DNA from: Thermocatellispora tengchongensis
GTDB lineage: Bacteria > Actinomycetota > Actinomycetes > Streptosporangiales > Streptosporangiaceae
Assembly: GCF_014202315.1 (NCBI RefSeq)
Contig: NZ_JACHGN010000020.1
Span: forward strand, 155,391 to 219,390
Direction: 5' to 3'
Length of the DNA: 64,000 nucleotides
Shown here piece by piece: positions 36,988-45,071 of the stretch; within the stretch, counting starts at the first letter, position 1, and every line of letters starts with the position of its first letter. A program made the position numbers and the translations under genes. The notes under the pieces are model-generated. The model made no database searches. It saw only the letters and a program-made list of their open reading frames with translations, and was not told the DNA's origin.

Positions 36988-37686
36988 ATGCGGACCGTCG
37001 ATGTGGCGCGGCGTGCCGGGTACTCCGTTCAGCAGGTGCGCAATCTCGAACGCGACGGCGTGCTGCCGCCGGCGAGGCGCACGGCCACGGGCTACCGGAT
37101 CTATGGCGAGATCCATCTGCAGTCCGCGCTGGCCTACCGGGCGCTCGCGGCGGGCGCCGGCCCGATCGAGGCCAAGAAGATCGTCCGGGCGGTGCATCGG
37201 TTCCCCGCCTCGCGGGCGCTCGCCCTTCTCGACGCGGCGCACGCCCGGCTCGACGCGGAGCGCACGGACCTGAGGCTGGCACAGGAGGCCGCCCAGGCGA
37301 TCTCCAGCGAGCCGATCGCCGACGTACGCGCATCGGACTCGATGAGCGTCTCCGAGCTCGCCGCCGCCCTCGGCGTGCGTCCATCGACGTTGCGGCACTG
37401 GGACGCGGAGGATCTCGTCGTCCCCGACCGCGACCCGGCGCGGGGAACGCGACGCTACACACCGGCCCAGGTGCGCGACGCGCGGATCGTTCACCAACTG
37501 CGCAGGGCCGGCTATCGCATCGCCCCCCTCCGGGCCCTCATGCCGGAGCTGAGGCGCGCCCGCCGGCTGGAGGACGTCGCCGCCGTGCTGGCCGCCAGAG
37601 ACGCCGGCATCGCGGCCCGCTCCAGAGCCCTCCTCGACGCCGCCGCCGCACTCAGCGCCGTGCTCTCACTGGCGGGCGACCGTTGA
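36988..37686 (+). CDS. Regulator with two MerR-type DNA-binding domains
   Basis: 232 residues from the ATG at 36988; the upstream in-frame extension looks non-coding. The first MerR helix-turn-helix covers 1-70 (RTVDVARRAGYSVQQVRNLE, RTATGYRIYGE). A second one covers ~118-190 (MSVSELAAALGVRPSTLRHW, RGTRRYTPAQVRDARIV). A short helical linker separates them. Most MerR proteins have one such domain plus a coiled coil, so this protein could bind as a monomer on two half sites. No effector domain or cysteine metal site is visible. GAGACTT at 36931 and AAGTCTC at 36969 form a wide inverted repeat in the divergent promoter. Confidence 0.78.
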   Translation: MRTVDVARRAGYSVQQVRNLERDGVLPPARRTATGYRIYGEIHLQSALAYRALAAGAGPIEAKKIVRAVHRFPASRALALLDAAHARLDAERTDLRLAQEAAQAISSEPIADVRASDSMSVSELAAALGVRPSTLRHWDAEDLVVPDRDPARGTRRYTPAQVRDARIVHQLRRAGYRIAPLRALMPELRRARRLEDVAAVLAARDAGIAARSRALLDAAAALSAVLSLAGDR

Positions 37687-37728
37687 GGCACGGCCACGGC
37701 CCGTCGGATGAGGCACGGCCATGCCCCG

Positions 37729-38175
37729 TCAGAGGCCGGGATCGTGGTCGCCCGGGAGTGCCGGGTGCGACCGCTCGTCATCGGCCGCGGCAGCGGGGAG
37801 CGTGCGGGTGAGCATGTGCGCCCGGCGCATCCGTCCGTCGGGGGTGAACCGCCCGAAGAAGTGGACCTCGATGGCCAGCTCCTTGCCGCGCTGCCGCACG
37901 TGCAGGGTGTAGCGGGCGGCGATGTCGTCCCCGCTCGCCAGGGCCTCGTGCACCTCCACCCTGCTGACCGGGCGGTTCTTGCGCACCGGGCGGGTGTGCG
38001 CGATGAGCTTGTCGCGGTCTATCCGGTTCCCGTCGGCGATCTGGACGATGTCGGGCGTGTGGTAGCGGTCCACGATCCGCGCCGGATCCTCGTCGCTGCC
38101 GAGGATGTCGGCGGTGAAGGAGGTGAAGAAGCCGGCGATGAACCGCTTGGGGTCGGTGCCGTGGGGTGTGCGCAT
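37729..38175 (-). CDS. SnoaL-like (NTF2-fold) protein
   Basis: 148 residues, AGGAG four bases before the ATG. The sequence shows the NTF2-like pattern of an N-terminal helix pair (RFIAGFFTSFTADILG), IVDRYHTPDIVQI, and strand-rich C-terminal half (DIAARYTLHVRQRGKELAIEV). Such proteins are small polyketide cyclases, hydrolases or ligand-binding proteins; the active-site residues cannot be assigned. Divergent from a TetR gene with a clear operator dyad between, suggesting it is induced by that regulator's ligand. Confidence 0.78.
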   Translation of the reverse strand: MRTPHGTDPKRFIAGFFTSFTADILGSDEDPARIVDRYHTPDIVQIADGNRIDRDKLIAHTRPVRKNRPVSRVEVHEALASGDDIAARYTLHVRQRGKELAIEVHFFGRFTPDGRMRRAHMLTRTLPAAAADDERSHPALPGDHDPGL

Positions 38176-38197
38176 GCGCTCCTGCTTCCGAAGGATC

Positions 38198-38214
38198 TCT
38201 TACGGCCTGTAAGA
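38198..38214. promoter_or_regulatory. TetR operator dyad
   Basis: TCTTAC-GGCCT-GTAAGA, perfect six-base arms. A further GTGTAAGA half site lies just before the TetR ATG. The dyad starts 22 bp upstream of the SnoaL-like ATG and ends 36 bp before the TetR start. Confidence 0.7.
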
Positions 38215-38250
38215 TATGCACGGCCCACTAATTTTGACAAGGTGTAAGAG

Positions 38251-38883
38251 ATGAATCGGTCTCCGGCGCCCAACCGCCGAGCGGACGCCCGGCGGAGCCG
38301 GGCGGCGATCCTGGACGCCGCGCTCCGGCTGCTCGACGCCGACCCCGACGCCGGCGTCGAGGCCATCGCCGCCGCGGCGGGGGTGACCCGCCAGACCGTC
38401 TACGCCCATTTCTCCTCGCGGGAGCGACTGCTGGACGCGGTCCTCGACCGGCTCACCGAAGAGGCCGTCGCCGCGATGGACGCGGCCGATCTCGATGCCG
38501 GATCGGCCGCGGACGCGCTGCTGCGCCTGCTCGACGCCGGCTCCCGGACGGCCGGGCGCTACCCGGTCCTGCTCCGGAGGATCTCCTCGCTGCCCCTGAG
38601 CCCGCAGGCCGACCGTGATCGCCACGCCCCGGTGGCGGACCGGCTGCGGCGGGTGATCCGGCGCGGCCGGGAGAACGGGGAGTTCGACGACGGGCTCCCA
38701 CTCGACTGGCAGGTCGCGGTCACCATCAAGCTCGGCCACGCCGCGGGCGAGGAGGCCGAAGCCGGCCGGATGTCGGATGAGGAGGCGGCGTACGCGCTGC
38801 GTACCAGCCTGCTCCGGGTGCTCGGCGCCGGACGATCCCCGACCGGGGACGAGGGCGATCCCGGCTCCGCGGCGCGAAGCTGA
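38251..38883 (+). CDS. TetR-family regulator
   Basis: 210 residues. The helix-turn-helix occupies ~15-62 (SRAAILDAALRLLDADPDAG, IAAAAGVTRQTVYAHFSSRE). The C-terminal ligand-binding domain is variable. The ATG is preceded by GTGTAAGAG, which overlaps an operator half site and could serve as a weak ribosome site. Divergent from the SnoaL-like gene, its most likely target. Confidence 0.87.
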   Translation: MNRSPAPNRRADARRSRAAILDAALRLLDADPDAGVEAIAAAAGVTRQTVYAHFSSRERLLDAVLDRLTEEAVAAMDAADLDAGSAADALLRLLDAGSRTAGRYPVLLRRISSLPLSPQADRDRHAPVADRLRRVIRRGRENGEFDDGLPLDWQVAVTIKLGHAAGEEAEAGRMSDEEAAYALRTSLLRVLGAGRSPTGDEGDPGSAARS

Positions 38884-38895
38884 ACCCGATGGCTT

Positions 38896-39597
38896 CTAGC
38901 TGTAGCCGGCGAGCGGGTCGGCGACCCCGGGGACGAACCCGCTGCCGACCGTCGCGCCCTGTTCGAAGGGCCGCCGCTGGTACAGGGCGATGGCGTAGGG
39001 GCGGCTCCGGTCCAGGACGACGTGCTCGCCGAGGGCCTCCAGCCCGGCGTCGGCGGTGAAGTGGCGGTGCAGCCGCCTGGCCTCGGGCCAGGGGTGGGCG
39101 AGGGCGAGCAGGCCGCCCGGGGCGAGCAGTTCGCGGAGCCTGCGCGACACCTGGCGCAGCATGGCCGCATCGCCCACGTAGTAGAGCATCTCGGAGCAGA
39201 TGGCGAGGTCGAACAGCCCTTCCGGGGCCTGGTGGCGGATGTCCAGGTGCAGGAAGCGGGCCTTCGACGCCCGGCGCGCGGCGGCGGCGCGTACGGCGTG
39301 GGAGGAGATGTCCACGCCGATCGTCTCCGCCTCGGGGAAGGAGGCGGCCAGGAGATCGGTGAAGGTGCCCTCGCTGCAGCCGACGTCGAGGATGCGGCGG
39401 TAGTCGCGCCGGGGCAGGCGGCGCAGGGTGGCGCTGTGGCGGTCGCGCTCGTACCGGTCGGTGGTGTAGTGCCACGGGTCGGGTCTTCTGTGCCACCAGT
39501 CGAAGTAGCCGCCCAGCAGCCGGCGCGAACCGGCCGCCGGCAGGTGGGAGACGAGGGTGAAGAACGCGCGGTGGAGGGCATCGCCCACCTTGGTCAT
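38896..39597 (-). CDS. SAM-dependent methyltransferase (NodS-like)
   Basis: 233 residues starting at ATG 39595-39597 with GGAG five bases upstream; the longer upstream frame is His/Asp-rich and unlikely to be translated. SAM motif I is ILDVGCSEGTFTDLLA, followed by IGVDISSHAV (motif II), DLAICSEMLYYVGD and the LLAPGGLLALAHPW segment. Overall it resembles NodS-type and related small N- or O-methyltransferases. Substrate is unknown; neighbours give no clear pathway. Confidence 0.82.
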   Translation of the reverse strand: MTKVGDALHRAFFTLVSHLPAAGSRRLLGGYFDWWHRRPDPWHYTTDRYERDRHSATLRRLPRRDYRRILDVGCSEGTFTDLLAASFPEAETIGVDISSHAVRAAAARRASKARFLHLDIRHQAPEGLFDLAICSEMLYYVGDAAMLRQVSRRLRELLAPGGLLALAHPWPEARRLHRHFTADAGLEALGEHVVLDRSRPYAIALYQRRPFEQGATVGSGFVPGVADPLAGYS

Positions 39598-39776
39598 ATC
39601 GCTCCTATCGTCGTGGTCGTCGCACCCCTTCGCCCGATGCCTGTGGCAATCGTGCGAGAGATCCTGGTCCAGCGGATCCATGTCGCGCCGCCCGGTCTGG
39701 TGGAGATCATGGCCGCCACGACCCAAAACTGAGGTAAAGACCGTCTGTTCCGGGCTCCCAGGTGTGAGATCCGTAC

Positions 39777-39804
39777 GGCGACCCTCGCGGGCGCGAGGGT
39801 CGCC
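39777..39804. terminator. Terminator of the SMP-30-like gene
   Basis: A 12-bp perfect stem GGCGACCCTCGC with GCGAGGGTCGCC and a four-base loop, 26 bp beyond the stop of the leftward gene at 39830. Confidence 0.75.
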
Positions 39805-39829
39805 GGATTCACCCGGCAGGGGCGACGCC

Positions 39830-40963
39830 TCAGCCCGCGAGGGGATCGGGGAGCGTGCGGACGGTGCCGCCGCTCAGCGTGCCCAGCAGCCACTGGCCGC
39901 GCCAGGGGACCACGTTGGTGGGGGCCTCGGCGAAGCCGTCCAGGCGGCGCAGGACCTCGCCGTCGTGCGACAGCACGAGCACCATGCCCGAGCCCGCCCC
40001 GTCGGGGTCGCGGTAGAGCCGGGGCGGGGTGCGGATCAGGATCTGGCGGGCCCACGCCCGGGGCAGGACGATGCCGTCGAGCGCGGCCACCCGGTCGTAC
40101 GCGGGCACCAGGATGCGCCCGTCCGCCACGGTGAGGCCGTCGGCGATGCCGGGCAGGCGGTCCAGGAAGACCTCGCGCGCGCCCGCCCGGTCGCCGGTCA
40201 GCCAGATCCTGGTGACGCGGTAGCGCGTGGACTCGGCGACCAGCAGGGAGCGCCGGTCGGGGGCGAGGACCATGCCGTTGGGGAAGTACAGGCCCGACGC
40301 CAGCTCGCTCGCGGTGCGGGTGCCGGGGTCGTACCGGATCACCCTGCCGTGCGGGCGGCCCTCCAGGAAGTCGTAGACGGCGAAGGAGTTGAGCGGCCCC
40401 ATCGTCGTGCTGTTGTGCTTCCAGGTCGAGTCCGACAGGTAGACGGCGCCGTCGGCGCCCACGACCAGGTCGTTGGCCGACAGGATCGGCCTGCCCGCCG
40501 CCGAGGAGGCGAGGAGGGTGACGGCGCCCGAGGGGGAGACCGACTGCAGCCCGACCCCGTGGTTGGCGACCAGCAGGTCGCCGTCGCCGTCGAACGCGAG
40601 GCCGAGGGGGCGTCCGCCGACGTCCGCGAACACCTCGGGGGCCGCGGCGCCGGGCCTCAGCCGCACGATCTTCCCGTTCCTGTCGCCGGCGAAGACCTCG
40701 CCCGAGGCGCTGACGGCCACGTCCTCCGGCCCCTCGACGGCGGCCAGGGTGCGGATGCGGGAGGCGGCGGCCGTGTCGGTCCGCCCGGCCGCGACGGTGA
40801 GTCCCGGCGCGGGCGTCCAGGCGACGGGGTCGAAGGGCCGTACCGGCGGGTCCACCAGCAGGAGGAACCCCGCCACGAGCACGGCCACGAGCACGGCCGC
40901 GAGTGCGAGCGCGGCGGCGCCGGCCCGGAGCAGGCGCCGCCGCCGCGTTCTAGGCTTCGGCAC
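39830..40963 (-). CDS. Membrane-anchored SMP-30/strictosidine-synthase-like beta-propeller protein
   Basis: 377 residues, GTG start overlapping the upstream gene by 14 bp. An N-terminal Arg-rich stretch and hydrophobic span (~12-36) anchor it to the membrane with the propeller outside. Blades include GPEDVAVSASGEVFAGDRNG, LGLAFDGDGDLLVANHGVGL, LSANDLVVGADGAVYLSDST and SGLYFPNGMVLAPDRRSLLV, the pattern of SMP-30/gluconolactonase and strictosidine-synthase-like proteins. Related proteins hydrolyse lactones or esters with bound calcium; the actual substrate is unknown. Confidence 0.8.
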   Translation of the reverse strand: MPKPRTRRRRLLRAGAAALALAAVLVAVLVAGFLLLVDPPVRPFDPVAWTPAPGLTVAAGRTDTAAASRIRTLAAVEGPEDVAVSASGEVFAGDRNGKIVRLRPGAAAPEVFADVGGRPLGLAFDGDGDLLVANHGVGLQSVSPSGAVTLLASSAAGRPILSANDLVVGADGAVYLSDSTWKHNSTTMGPLNSFAVYDFLEGRPHGRVIRYDPGTRTASELASGLYFPNGMVLAPDRRSLLVAESTRYRVTRIWLTGDRAGAREVFLDRLPGIADGLTVADGRILVPAYDRVAALDGIVLPRAWARQILIRTPPRLYRDPDGAGSGMVLVLSHDGEVLRRLDGFAEAPTNVVPWRGQWLLGTLSGGTVRTLPDPLAG

Positions 40964-41321
40964 CGCGCCGCCCGTGCCGGTGCAGCAGGACCGCCATGGC
41001 CAGGGAGGCCACCACGATCCCGAAGTTCGGCCAGGCGAACTCGCCGCGTACGACGTAGGTGAAGACCGAGACCGTGAGCACCCCGGCCGTCCACCCGAAG
41101 GAGAAGAGCATGACGGTGGGCGCGACGGCGTTCGGCAGCAGGCAGCAGACGGCGAGCAGCACCGCCACGATCGTGTCCGGCACCAGGAACGGGTCGCTGT
41201 CGCGCCACAGGGCCACGGTCGCGACGTGGACGACCATGATCACGCTGATCACGGCCGCCACGGCTCTGGCCACGATGAGCGGTTTCACCGCCGGGCCCGC
41301 CTTCGTCTGGGAAGCACGCAT
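40950..41321 (-). CDS. Small four-span membrane protein
   Basis: 123 residues. I choose the ATG at 41319-41321 because AAAGG lies eight bases upstream; an in-frame ATG five codons earlier lacks one. Four hydrophobic segments are visible (VARAVAAVISVIMVVHVATV, TIVAVLLAVCCLLPNAVAPT, VMLFSFGWTAGVLTVSVF, NFGIVVASLAMAVLLHR). No family recognised with confidence. It overlaps the SMP-30-like gene and probably forms a two-gene unit with it, perhaps as an accessory or anchor. Confidence 0.72.
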   Translation of the reverse strand: MRASQTKAGPAVKPLIVARAVAAVISVIMVVHVATVALWRDSDPFLVPDTIVAVLLAVCCLLPNAVAPTVMLFSFGWTAGVLTVSVFTYVVRGEFAWPNFGIVVASLAMAVLLHRHGRRGAEA

Positions 41322-41456
41322 CGCATCGCCTTTCATCAAAGGGGTACGGATCGTCCGGGCTCGCCCGAGGCTGGCCCTGGCCGGGAAGTCTGCGGGGCCG
41401 CCGCGCGCGCCGGAAGCGGGCCGCCTCGCCCCTGTGGCCGTGCCCGCCGCACGCCG

Positions 41457-41478
41457 ATGGTGCGGCTGGCCGCACCAT
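41457..41478. promoter_or_regulatory. Perfect palindrome upstream of the two-component operon
   Basis: ATGGTGCGGC-TG-GCCGCACCAT, ten-base arms. It lies in the 265-bp gap between the small membrane-protein gene and the histidine kinase gene. It may be an operator of the two-component system or a hairpin; the gap otherwise shows only an AGAAAGG ribosome-site-like tract at 41548-41554. Confidence 0.55.
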
Positions 41479-41586
41479 GACGGCTCCGCCGGACGCCGGC
41501 GCGGGGCACGATGGAACCGACGCCGGACCCCGGAGCCGAACCGCCGCAGAAAGGCCGATCTCATCACCGCGCTCACCCTCGCCACC

Positions 41587-43212
41587 GTGCTCGCCACTGC
41601 GCTCGCCACCGTGCTCGCCGCCCCGCCGCCCGGCGTGCCCGGCGTGCCCGTCGATGTCGCGGCCGTGGCCGGCCCCGCCTGCTTCGTGGGGGCGGGCGTC
41701 GTCGCGTGGCGGTCCCGGCCGCGCAACCGGATGGGCCCGCTGCTGGTGGCGGCCGGGCTGGCCTGGGTGCCGCACCAGGTGCAGCTCCCCCTGCCGCAGG
41801 AGGTCGCCGCGCTGGTCTCCGCGCCGTGGCCCGCGGTGATGGCGCACCTCGCGGTCGCCTTCCCCACGGGCCGCCTGTGCGGCACGTGGGCGCGGGTGGT
41901 GACGGGCGCCGCCTACGCGTGCGCCGCGGTCATGGGGGCGCGCCGGCTGGCCGGCGCGGAGGCGGGCGCGGCGATCGGCACGGCCGGGACGTACGCGATG
42001 GTGGCGATCGGCCTGGCGATCATCGCGCTGCAGGTGGGACGGTTGCGCGGCAGCAGCGTGACGCGGCGGCGCGCGCTCGTGCCGGTCGTGGGGGCGGCGG
42101 TGGTGGCGACCGCGGTGTTCATCGCGCTGAAGCCGCCCCTGATCGCCGGGGTGTCGGCCCCGCTGCTGTCGCTGGGCGTGCAGCTCGCCCTGGCCGCGAT
42201 GCCGCTGGCCTACCTCGCGGTCCTGCTGCGCCGCCGCATGGACAAGGGCGGGGTCGCCGGCCTGGTCGTACGGCTGACCGGCGAGCCGCCCCCGGCGGCG
42301 CTGCAGGCGGCGCTCGCCGAGGCGCTGCACGATCCCGGGCTGCGCGTGGGCTACTGGGTTGGCGAGTCCGGCCGCTACGTCGACGCCGACGGCCGGCCGG
42401 TGGCCCCGGCCCCCGGCCAGGTGCTGAGCCGGATCGACCGGGACGGCCCGCTGGCGGTGCTCGTCCACGACCCGGTGCTGCTGGAGGACCCGGAGCTGAT
42501 CGAGGCGGTGTGCGCCGCGGCGGGGCTCGCGCTGGCGAACGAGCGGCTGATGGCGGAGCTGCGCGCGCGGTTGCGCCAGCTCGGCGACTCGCGCGCCCAG
42601 GTGCTGCGCGCCGCCGAGGCCGAGCGCCGGCGGCTGGAGCGCGATCTGCACGACGGCGTGCAGCAGCGGCTGCTGTCCATACCGCTCACCCTCAGCCTGG
42701 CGGAGGCGGCGCTGGAGTCGGGCCCGGACCGGGCCCGCCCGCTGATCGCGGAGGCGAGGAGCGTGGCGCTGGCGGTGCTGGAGGAGGTGCGCGCCCTGGC
42801 GCAGGGCATCCACCCGCCGATCCTGACCGAGCGCGGGCTGCTCGCCGCCGTGCGCGAGCTGGCCGCCGTCGTCCCGGTGCCGGTCACGATCGCGGCCGAA
42901 GGGCTGGACGGCGCGCCCCCGCTGGAGCGGCTGCCCGCCGAGATCGAGACCGCCGCCTACTACGTGGTGGCCGAAGGGCTGGCGAACCTCGCCAAGCACG
43001 CCGGCGCCGGGAGCGCCGAGGTCGGCCTCGTGCTGTCGGGCGGGCGGCTGCTGGTGACGGTCGGCGACGACGGGCAGGGCGGCGCCGATCCGGCCGCCGG
43101 CACCGGCCTGCGCGGCCTCGCCGCCCGCGTCGAGGCCGCCGGCGGCACGTTCCGGGTGGACAGCCCGGCGGGCGGGGGCACCCGGATCGAGGCGGTGCTG
43201 CCGTGCGAGTGA
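41587..43212 (+). CDS. Sensor histidine kinase (NarL-partner type)
   Basis: About 541 residues; the exact start is uncertain because the ribosome-site-like AGAAAGG at 41548 is not followed by a good initiator, and I use the next in-frame GTG. The N-terminal half has several membrane spans (FVGAGVVAWRS, MVAIGLAIIALQV, VPVVGAAVVATAVFIAL, LGVQLALAAMPLAYLAVLLR). A short GAF-like region is followed by HisKA_3 with the phospho-His in RRLERDLHDGVQQRL, then a HATPase domain (EGLANLAKHAGAG, GLRGLAARVEAAGG). It should autophosphorylate in response to a membrane signal and pass phosphate to the response regulator that overlaps its end. Confidence 0.88.
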   Translation: MLATALATVLAAPPPGVPGVPVDVAAVAGPACFVGAGVVAWRSRPRNRMGPLLVAAGLAWVPHQVQLPLPQEVAALVSAPWPAVMAHLAVAFPTGRLCGTWARVVTGAAYACAAVMGARRLAGAEAGAAIGTAGTYAMVAIGLAIIALQVGRLRGSSVTRRRALVPVVGAAVVATAVFIALKPPLIAGVSAPLLSLGVQLALAAMPLAYLAVLLRRRMDKGGVAGLVVRLTGEPPPAALQAALAEALHDPGLRVGYWVGESGRYVDADGRPVAPAPGQVLSRIDRDGPLAVLVHDPVLLEDPELIEAVCAAAGLALANERLMAELRARLRQLGDSRAQVLRAAEAERRRLERDLHDGVQQRLLSIPLTLSLAEAALESGPDRARPLIAEARSVALAVLEEVRALAQGIHPPILTERGLLAAVRELAAVVPVPVTIAAEGLDGAPPLERLPAEIETAAYYVVAEGLANLAKHAGAGSAEVGLVLSGGRLLVTVGDDGQGGADPAAGTGLRGLAARVEAAGGTFRVDSPAGGGTRIEAVLPCE

Positions 43213-43850
43213 TCATCGCCGAGGACAGCACGCTGCTGCGAGAGGGAGTGGCCCGGCTGCTCACCGAGACCGGCTTCGACGTCGTGGCGACCGCGGGCGA
43301 CGCGCGCACCCTGCTGGCCGAGGTGGCCCGCCACCGGCCGGACGTCGCCGTCGTGGACATCCGCATGCCGCCGACGCGTACCGACGAGGGCCTGCGCGCC
43401 GCCCGCGAGATCCGCCGCGACTTCGCCGGCACCGGGGTGCTCATCCTGTCGCAGTACGTCCGGGTCAGCTACACCGTCGAGCTTCTCGACGGCGGCGCCC
43501 GCGGCGTGGGCTACCTGCTCAAGGACCGGGTCTCCGACATCGCCGAGTTCGCCGCGGCCGTACGCCAGGTCGGGCGGGGCGGGTCGGCGTTCGACCCGAT
43601 CGTGGTGGACCAGCTCGTCGAGCGGCGCACGAGCGGCGACGACCCGCTGCGCACGCTCACCGCCCGCGAGCGCACCGTCCTGGCCCTGATGGCGGAGGGA
43701 CGCACCAACCAGGCCATCGCCGAACGCCTGGCCATCGCCGAGCGCACGGTCGAAAAGCACTGCACCGGCATCTTCGCCAAGCTCTCGCTGCCGGCCAGCC
43801 CCGACGACCACCGCCGCGTGCTGGCGGTCCTGCGCTACCTGAACGCCTGA
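43203..43850 (+). CDS. NarL/LuxR-type response regulator
   Basis: 215 residues from a GTG that overlaps the kinase gene by 10 bp. The receiver domain has the acidic pair (IIAEDS), phospho-acceptor Asp in VAVVDIRMPP and Lys in YLLKDR. The C-terminal LuxR helix-turn-helix reads LTARERTVLALMAEGRTNQA then TVEKHCTGIFAKLSL. Coupled with the histidine kinase; target genes are not evident, though the palindrome at 41457 could be its own site. Confidence 0.93.
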   Translation: MRVIIAEDSTLLREGVARLLTETGFDVVATAGDARTLLAEVARHRPDVAVVDIRMPPTRTDEGLRAAREIRRDFAGTGVLILSQYVRVSYTVELLDGGARGVGYLLKDRVSDIAEFAAAVRQVGRGGSAFDPIVVDQLVERRTSGDDPLRTLTARERTVLALMAEGRTNQAIAERLAIAERTVEKHCTGIFAKLSLPASPDDHRRVLAVLRYLNA

Positions 43851-43926
43851 CCCCGCCGCGTCACCCGGGCCCGCCGGTCCGTAATCGGCTTGAGGATGCT
43901 TGTGGTGGTTTGCCAGACTCGACGCG

Positions 43927-44838
43927 GTGACGGAGCCCAATGGGTCTTTCGAGGTGGCCTGCGACGAGTCCGGCTCCGAGGGGGAGAAGCTCGTCGGCGG
44001 GAACACCGACGTGTTCGCGCACGCGGGGATACGGCTGACGACCGCGCTCGCGGCCCGCTGCGTGGAGGAGACCCGGGCGCGGGCGCCTTCCCCGACCGTG
44101 GAGTACAAGTCCGATGTCATCCGCCGCGCCAAGCATCGTGCCGCGCTGGTGTGGCTGCTCGGCCCGTCGGGCCCCCTGCACGGCAACGCGCACGTCTACC
44201 TGATCGACAAGACGTTCCTGGTGGTCACCCGGCTCGCGGGCCTGCTTCCCGAGGCCGACCCGCACGTGGTGCACCGGCAGGGGCGCCGGGCGCTCGGCGA
44301 CGCGCGGTGGACCGCGTTCCTGGCCGCCTTCAACGACCTGCTGCGCGCGGGACCGGTCGGCATCAGGAACGGCCGCGGGCCGAGGCCGTCCGCGGAGGCG
44401 GTGTTCCACCTGGTGGACGGCCTGCCGTACCTGCGGCGTGCCATGCCGGGGGCGGCGGCGCTGCGGGCGCAGCTCCGTACCGACCCGGGGGCGCTGCCCG
44501 CCCTCGACCCGCTCGTCCCCGCGATCCTCCAGGCCGCCGCACACTGGGGGGCGAGCGTCCCGGTCTCGCTCGTCCACGACCGGCAGACCCTGCTCACCGA
44601 CGACCGCGTCGCCCGCCTCCGCGCCGCGGCCGGGACGACGCTGGCCGGGCTGCGCCTGGTGGACTCCCGCACCGACCCCCGGGTGCAGGTGGCCGACCTG
44701 CTCGCCGGCGCGGCACGCAAGATAGCCGAGGACGCCCTGCACGGCCACGGCGACCCCGAGCTGACGGCCCTGCTGCGGCCGTACGTCCACCCGCGCTCGA
44801 TCTGGGGGCCCGGCGGGGGCCTCATCGACCGGCGCTGA
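43927..44838 (+). CDS. DUF3800 family protein
   Basis: 303 residues from a GTG at 43927 with no strong ribosome site; a slightly longer start at 43900 is possible. The N-terminus FEVACDESGSEGE and the C-terminal VDSRTDPRVQVADLLAGAAR carry the paired acidic residues of DUF3800, a family with an RNase H-like fold often found in defence or mobile contexts. Nuclease activity is inferred from fold only. Flanking genes here are ordinary, so no defence island is implied. Confidence 0.72.
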   Translation: MTEPNGSFEVACDESGSEGEKLVGGNTDVFAHAGIRLTTALAARCVEETRARAPSPTVEYKSDVIRRAKHRAALVWLLGPSGPLHGNAHVYLIDKTFLVVTRLAGLLPEADPHVVHRQGRRALGDARWTAFLAAFNDLLRAGPVGIRNGRGPRPSAEAVFHLVDGLPYLRRAMPGAAALRAQLRTDPGALPALDPLVPAILQAAAHWGASVPVSLVHDRQTLLTDDRVARLRAAAGTTLAGLRLVDSRTDPRVQVADLLAGAARKIAEDALHGHGDPELTALLRPYVHPRSIWGPGGGLIDRR

Positions 44839-44858
44839 CGGCCGCGTCGTCCCGGGAT

Positions 44859-44909
44859 CGGCGCAGTACCGGCCCAGTACCGGCCCAGTATCGGGCAGTA
44901 TCGGCGCAG
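44859..44909. repeat. Short tandem repeats (11-bp CGGCCCAGTAC-like)
   Basis: Four to five imperfect copies of an ~11-bp unit ending in CAGTAC or CAGTAT, right after the DUF3800 gene. They occupy the start of the 233-bp gap to the lyase gene. They may be slippage products; no coding or hairpin role is visible. Confidence 0.7.
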
Positions 44910-44951
44910 CTAGGAATGCGCTTTCCGAGGTCTGAGGCACCCCAGACATCC

Positions 44952-44962
44952 GATTACTAATC
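44952..44962. promoter_or_regulatory. Candidate operator GATTACTAATC before the lyase operon
   Basis: An 11-bp palindrome around a single C in AT-rich DNA, 109 bp before the lyase ATG. A related TAAT-containing dyad precedes the LacI gene at 53916, so both might be sites for that regulator. The shared part is short. Confidence 0.4.
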
Positions 44963-45071
44963 AGATCCGGATGGTTTCCGCTCGCGATATCCAGGCTAGA
45001 CGGTGCGAATTTCCCCTGTTATCGTCCAAAAGACCTCACAAACATCCAACCTTTTGTGTTGGAGGTGTCTC

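Noticed and set aside
43927..44838. DUF3800 gene as part of a defence island
   Set aside because: Neighbours are a two-component system and sugar genes; no restriction, toxin or phage genes seen.
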